Assembly: GCF_001422925.1 (NCBI RefSeq)
Contig: NZ_LMNI01000001.1
Span: 242,087-306,086 of the forward strand
Direction: 5' to 3'
DNA from: Microbacterium sp. Leaf288
GTDB lineage: Bacteria > Actinomycetota > Actinomycetes > Actinomycetales > Microbacteriaceae
Length of the DNA: 64,000 bases
Shown here: piece after piece, positions 62,012 to 64,000 of the stretch
Numbering within the stretch: the first letter of the stretch is position 1
How the letters are laid out: each line of letters opens with the position of its first letter
Position numbers and translations under genes: made by a program
The notes under the pieces: generated by a model
Seen by the model: the letters and a program-made list of their open reading frames with translations, nothing else
Databases searched by the model: none
Told to the model about the DNA's origin: nothing

Positions 62012-62922
62012 CGACCGGGAACAACGTCATCGAGGTGAAGAATCTCACCAAGCGCTACCGCGACCTCGTCGCGGTGGACGACGTGAGCTTCACCATCGAG
62101 AAGGACACCATCTACGGCCTGCTCGGCCGCAACGGCGCCGGCAAGACGACGGTCATGTCGATCCTCACGGCGCAGAACTTCGCGACGTCGGGCGACGTGC
62201 GGGTGTTCGGCATGCAGCCGTACGAGAACGCGAAGGTGCTCTCGCGCATGTGCTTCGTGCGCGAGAGCCAGAAGTATCCCGACGACGCGCTGCCGAAGCA
62301 CGCGTTCGGCGCGGCGAAGCTCTTCTTCCCCGCCTGGGACGACGAGCTCGCCGCGCAGCTCATCGACGACTTCCAGCTGCCCCAGAAGACGCGCATCAAG
62401 AAGATGTCGCGCGGGCAGCTGTCGGCGGTCGGCGTGATCATCGGCATCGCCTCGCGCGCCGAGATCACGTTCTTCGATGAGCCGTACCTCGGCCTCGACG
62501 CCGTCGCACGGCAGATCTTCTACGACCGGCTGCTGGAGGACTACACCGAGCACCCGCGCACGGTGATCCTCTCGAGCCACCTCATCGACGAGGTGTCGAA
62601 CCTCATCGAGCGCGTGCTCGTCATCGACCACGGGCGCATCGTGATGGACGAGGCGACGGATGCCGTGCGCGACCGCGCCGCGAACATCGTGGGCGACGCG
62701 AGCGCCGTCGACGCGTTCGTCGCCGGCCGACAGGTGATCCACCGCGAGAGCCTGGGGAATGTGGCATCCGTCACCGTCCTCGGCGCGCTGTCGCTCGCCG
62801 ACCGCGAGCGACTCGCGGCCGCCGGCCTCGACGTCGCGCCGGTCTCGCTGCAGCAGCTGATCGTACGCACCACGCAGAACGCGGCCGGGTCCGCGGCATC
62901 CGAGGAAGGAGCACTGCGATGA
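62008..62922 (+). CDS. ABC transporter ATP-binding protein (Ytr-like)
   Basis: ATPase subunit (304 aa). Walker A is GRNGAGKTTVM, Walker B ITFFDEPYLGLDA, the H-loop SSHLIDE, and the signature region reads KKMSRGQLSAVGVIIGIAS. Q-loop residues are in FVRESQKYPDD. It overlaps the GntR gene and the permease gene (ATGA both sides), so all three are made together. Export of a toxic compound or a membrane-stress function is likely by analogy with YtrB. Confidence 0.88.
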   Translation: MTTGNNVIEVKNLTKRYRDLVAVDDVSFTIEKDTIYGLLGRNGAGKTTVMSILTAQNFATSGDVRVFGMQPYENAKVLSRMCFVRESQKYPDDALPKHAFGAAKLFFPAWDDELAAQLIDDFQLPQKTRIKKMSRGQLSAVGVIIGIASRAEITFFDEPYLGLDAVARQIFYDRLLEDYTEHPRTVILSSHLIDEVSNLIERVLVIDHGRIVMDEATDAVRDRAANIVGDASAVDAFVAGRQVIHRESLGNVASVTVLGALSLADRERLAAAGLDVAPVSLQQLIVRTTQNAAGSAASEEGALR

Positions 62923-63614
62923 ACCGCACCGTCAACGTCGTGCGCATGCAGCTGATCAACAAGCAGACGTTCGTCTGGGTGCCGCTGATCGTGCTCGGCG
63001 CCTCGTTCGCGATGTCGATCGCGATCTACGCGATCCTGAACTCGTCGGGCCTGGAGGGCCCGTTCTACGGCGGCGGCTCGCAGGCGCCGCTGTGGATCCT
63101 GCTGTTCGTGGGGATCTCGTCGCTGACGCTGACCTTCCCGTTCTCGCAGGCGATGAGCGTCACGCGCCGGGAGTTCTTCTTCGGCACGATGCTCGCCGCG
63201 GCGATGTGCGCCGCGCTGCTGGCGGCGGTGTTCGCGATCGGCGGGCTGATCGAGGAGGCGACGAACGGCTGGGGCATCAACGGGTACTTCTTCGCCCTGG
63301 ACTGGGTCGTCGAGGACGGCGCGCTCGGAGCTGCCTTCTTCTACTTCGTGATGGCGATGCTCATCTTCATGCTGGGGTTCTGGTCGGCGACCGTCTACAA
63401 GCGCTCGGGTGCGCTCGTGCTGACGCTCATCTGGGTCGGCGTCGGCGTACTCCTGCTCGTGGCGATCTGGGCGATCACCCGCTTCGAGGTGTGGGGCGAG
63501 GTCATCTCGTCGCTGGTCGGACTGGGCGCCGTCGGCCTCGCCGCGTGGGGACTCCTCCTGACGCTCGTGCTCGGCGCGATCTCCTACCTCACCCTCCGGC
63601 GCACGGTTCCCTGA
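62919..63614 (+). CDS. ABC transporter permease (Ytr-like)
   Basis: A 231-aa membrane protein with six hydrophobic segments, beginning QLINKQTFVWVPLIVLGASF and ending LLLTLVLGAISYLTLRRTVP. It has no recognisable EAA motif, as expected for this exporter class. ATG 62919 overlaps the ATPase stop (ATGA). It is followed by a repeat and a strong hairpin, and so ends the operon. Confidence 0.85.
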   Translation: MNRTVNVVRMQLINKQTFVWVPLIVLGASFAMSIAIYAILNSSGLEGPFYGGGSQAPLWILLFVGISSLTLTFPFSQAMSVTRREFFFGTMLAAAMCAALLAAVFAIGGLIEEATNGWGINGYFFALDWVVEDGALGAAFFYFVMAMLIFMLGFWSATVYKRSGALVLTLIWVGVGVLLLVAIWAITRFEVWGEVISSLVGLGAVGLAAWGLLLTLVLGAISYLTLRRTVP

Positions 63615-63623
63615 TCACCTCCC

Positions 63624-63652
63624 GCTCGTTGAGCGAGGTTGTGAGTCGGAAC
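63624..63652. repeat. GTTGAGCGAGC repeat, partial copy 5
   Basis: GCTCGTTGAGCGAGGTTGTG followed by AGTCGGAACG resembles the repeat at 38158-38196 with several substitutions. It lies directly before the terminal hairpin. Confidence 0.5.
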
Positions 63653-63692
63653 GGATGCTGCCACCCGGCGTGATCGCCGGGTGGCAGCATCC
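63653..63692. terminator. 18-bp perfect hairpin with GGATGCTGC arms
   Basis: GGATGCTGCCACCCGGCG (63653-63670) and its exact complement (63675-63692) enclose the loop TGAT. It separates the convergent ABC permease and chorismate mutase genes and can serve both. The arms again start with the GGATGCTGC word. Confidence 0.75.
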
Positions 63693-63716
63693 ATATGTTC
63701 CACGTGAAACGGAAGT

Positions 63717-64000
63717 TCAGCGGGAGTCGGCCGCCTCGGTGTGGTGGCGGATGACCTCGGCGACCACGAAGTTGAACCATTTCTCGGCGAAGGCCGGGTC
63801 GAGGTCGGCCTGCTCGGCGAGGCTGCGCAGGCGCGCGGTCTGCTGCTCCTCGCGGGCGGGGTCGGAGGCGGGCATGCCGTGCTCGGCCTTCAGATGGCCG
63901 ACCTGCTTGGTCGCCTTGAAGCGCTCGGCGAGCAGATACACCAGGGCGGCGTCGATGTTGTCGATGCTGCTGCGCAGCCGGGCCAGCGTCGTCGTGGGGT
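63717..64000 (-). CDS. Chorismate mutase (type II), 5' end outside window
   Basis: Partial gene: the frame is open to the window edge, with 94 residues visible (from 63998 to the stop at 63717). RSSIDNIDAALVYLLAERFKATKQVGHLKAE and DPAREEQQTARLRSLAE match AroQ-type chorismate mutases, which turn chorismate into prephenate for Phe/Tyr. The Arg and Lys residues of the active site (ERF.ATK..G) are present. FNFVVAEVIRHH ends the last helix. The start codon and the promoter are not in the window. Confidence 0.85.
   Translation of the reverse strand, partial: PTTTLARLRSSIDNIDAALVYLLAERFKATKQVGHLKAEHGMPASDPAREEQQTARLRSLAEQADLDPAFAEKWFNFVVAEVIRHHTEAADSR

Overview
The window is a high-GC (about 70 % by eye) chromosomal segment of an actinobacterium, most likely a Microbacterium or a close relative in the Microbacteriaceae. 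The pointers are the protein types, leaderless genes with TANNNT boxes, a CebR/ceb-type cellobiose cluster, KdpF ending in KPEKF, and a very frequent GGATGC(T/C)G word. It is packed with short same-strand operons that overlap by ATGA, GTGA or TGATG. I see no rRNA, tRNA, CRISPR array, prophage or transposase. Long open frames opposite the real genes are GC-driven shadows.

Layout. 0.3-4.6 kb: purD, a lipoprotein, a DUF6176-like protein, L-2-hydroxyglutarate oxidase and a DUF2306 membrane protein. 4.6-6.7 kb: a NarL-type two-component pair and a 52-aa membrane protein. 6.7-9.0 kb: a PadR-controlled MFS exporter. 9.0-15.3 kb: a TfoX-N protein, purC, an ABC exporter, a uracil permease and a two-domain VOC protein. 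15.5-21.6 kb: a cebEFG-bglC-cebR-like operon on the minus strand with three CebR-type boxes. 21.8-25.5 kb: purS-purQ, a DUF1761 protein, a 2-hydroxyacid dehydrogenase, a PNPOx-fold protein and apt. 25.5-28.3 kb: a GH13 alpha-glucosidase and its LacI regulator. 28.4-32.9 kb: a DGPF protein with an ECF42-type sigma factor, an M20 amidohydrolase, and a hemerythrin/SRPBCC pair. 33-39.6 kb: a VanZ-RDD fusion, a KimA-like permease, sufS-sufU, and a ribbon-helix-helix/DUF4097 pair. 39.7-47.9 kb: the complete kdpFABCDE potassium operon with an extra small gene in front. 48-51.2 kb: TerC, an alpha/beta hydrolase and an ArsR/SRPBCC pair. 51.4-55.8 kb: purL, a 45-aa membrane protein and two tandem paralogues of a family I do not recognise. 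56-61.3 kb: acyltransferase, patatin and an OpuA/ProU osmoprotectant transporter. 61.6-64 kb: a YtrA-type GntR/ABC operon and a chorismate mutase cut by the window edge.

How it works together. Five purine-synthesis genes (purD, purC, purS, purQ, purL) plus apt are scattered over 53 kb. Two LacI-controlled clusters handle cellobiose-type and alpha-glucoside sugars. Kdp, the KimA-like permease and the betaine transporter are all osmotic and potassium functions. The KdpB reading frame has Ala in place of the Asp that must be phosphorylated.

The most unusual features are at DNA level. A roughly 75-bp structured repeat is read in the same frame (GPTRPEAP) inside three different proteins, including the ATP-binding domain of a histidine kinase. 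Three further intergenic repeat families occur. The GGATGCTGC word is strongly over-represented. Many genes start 6-8 nt after a TANNNT -10 box and so appear to be leaderless.
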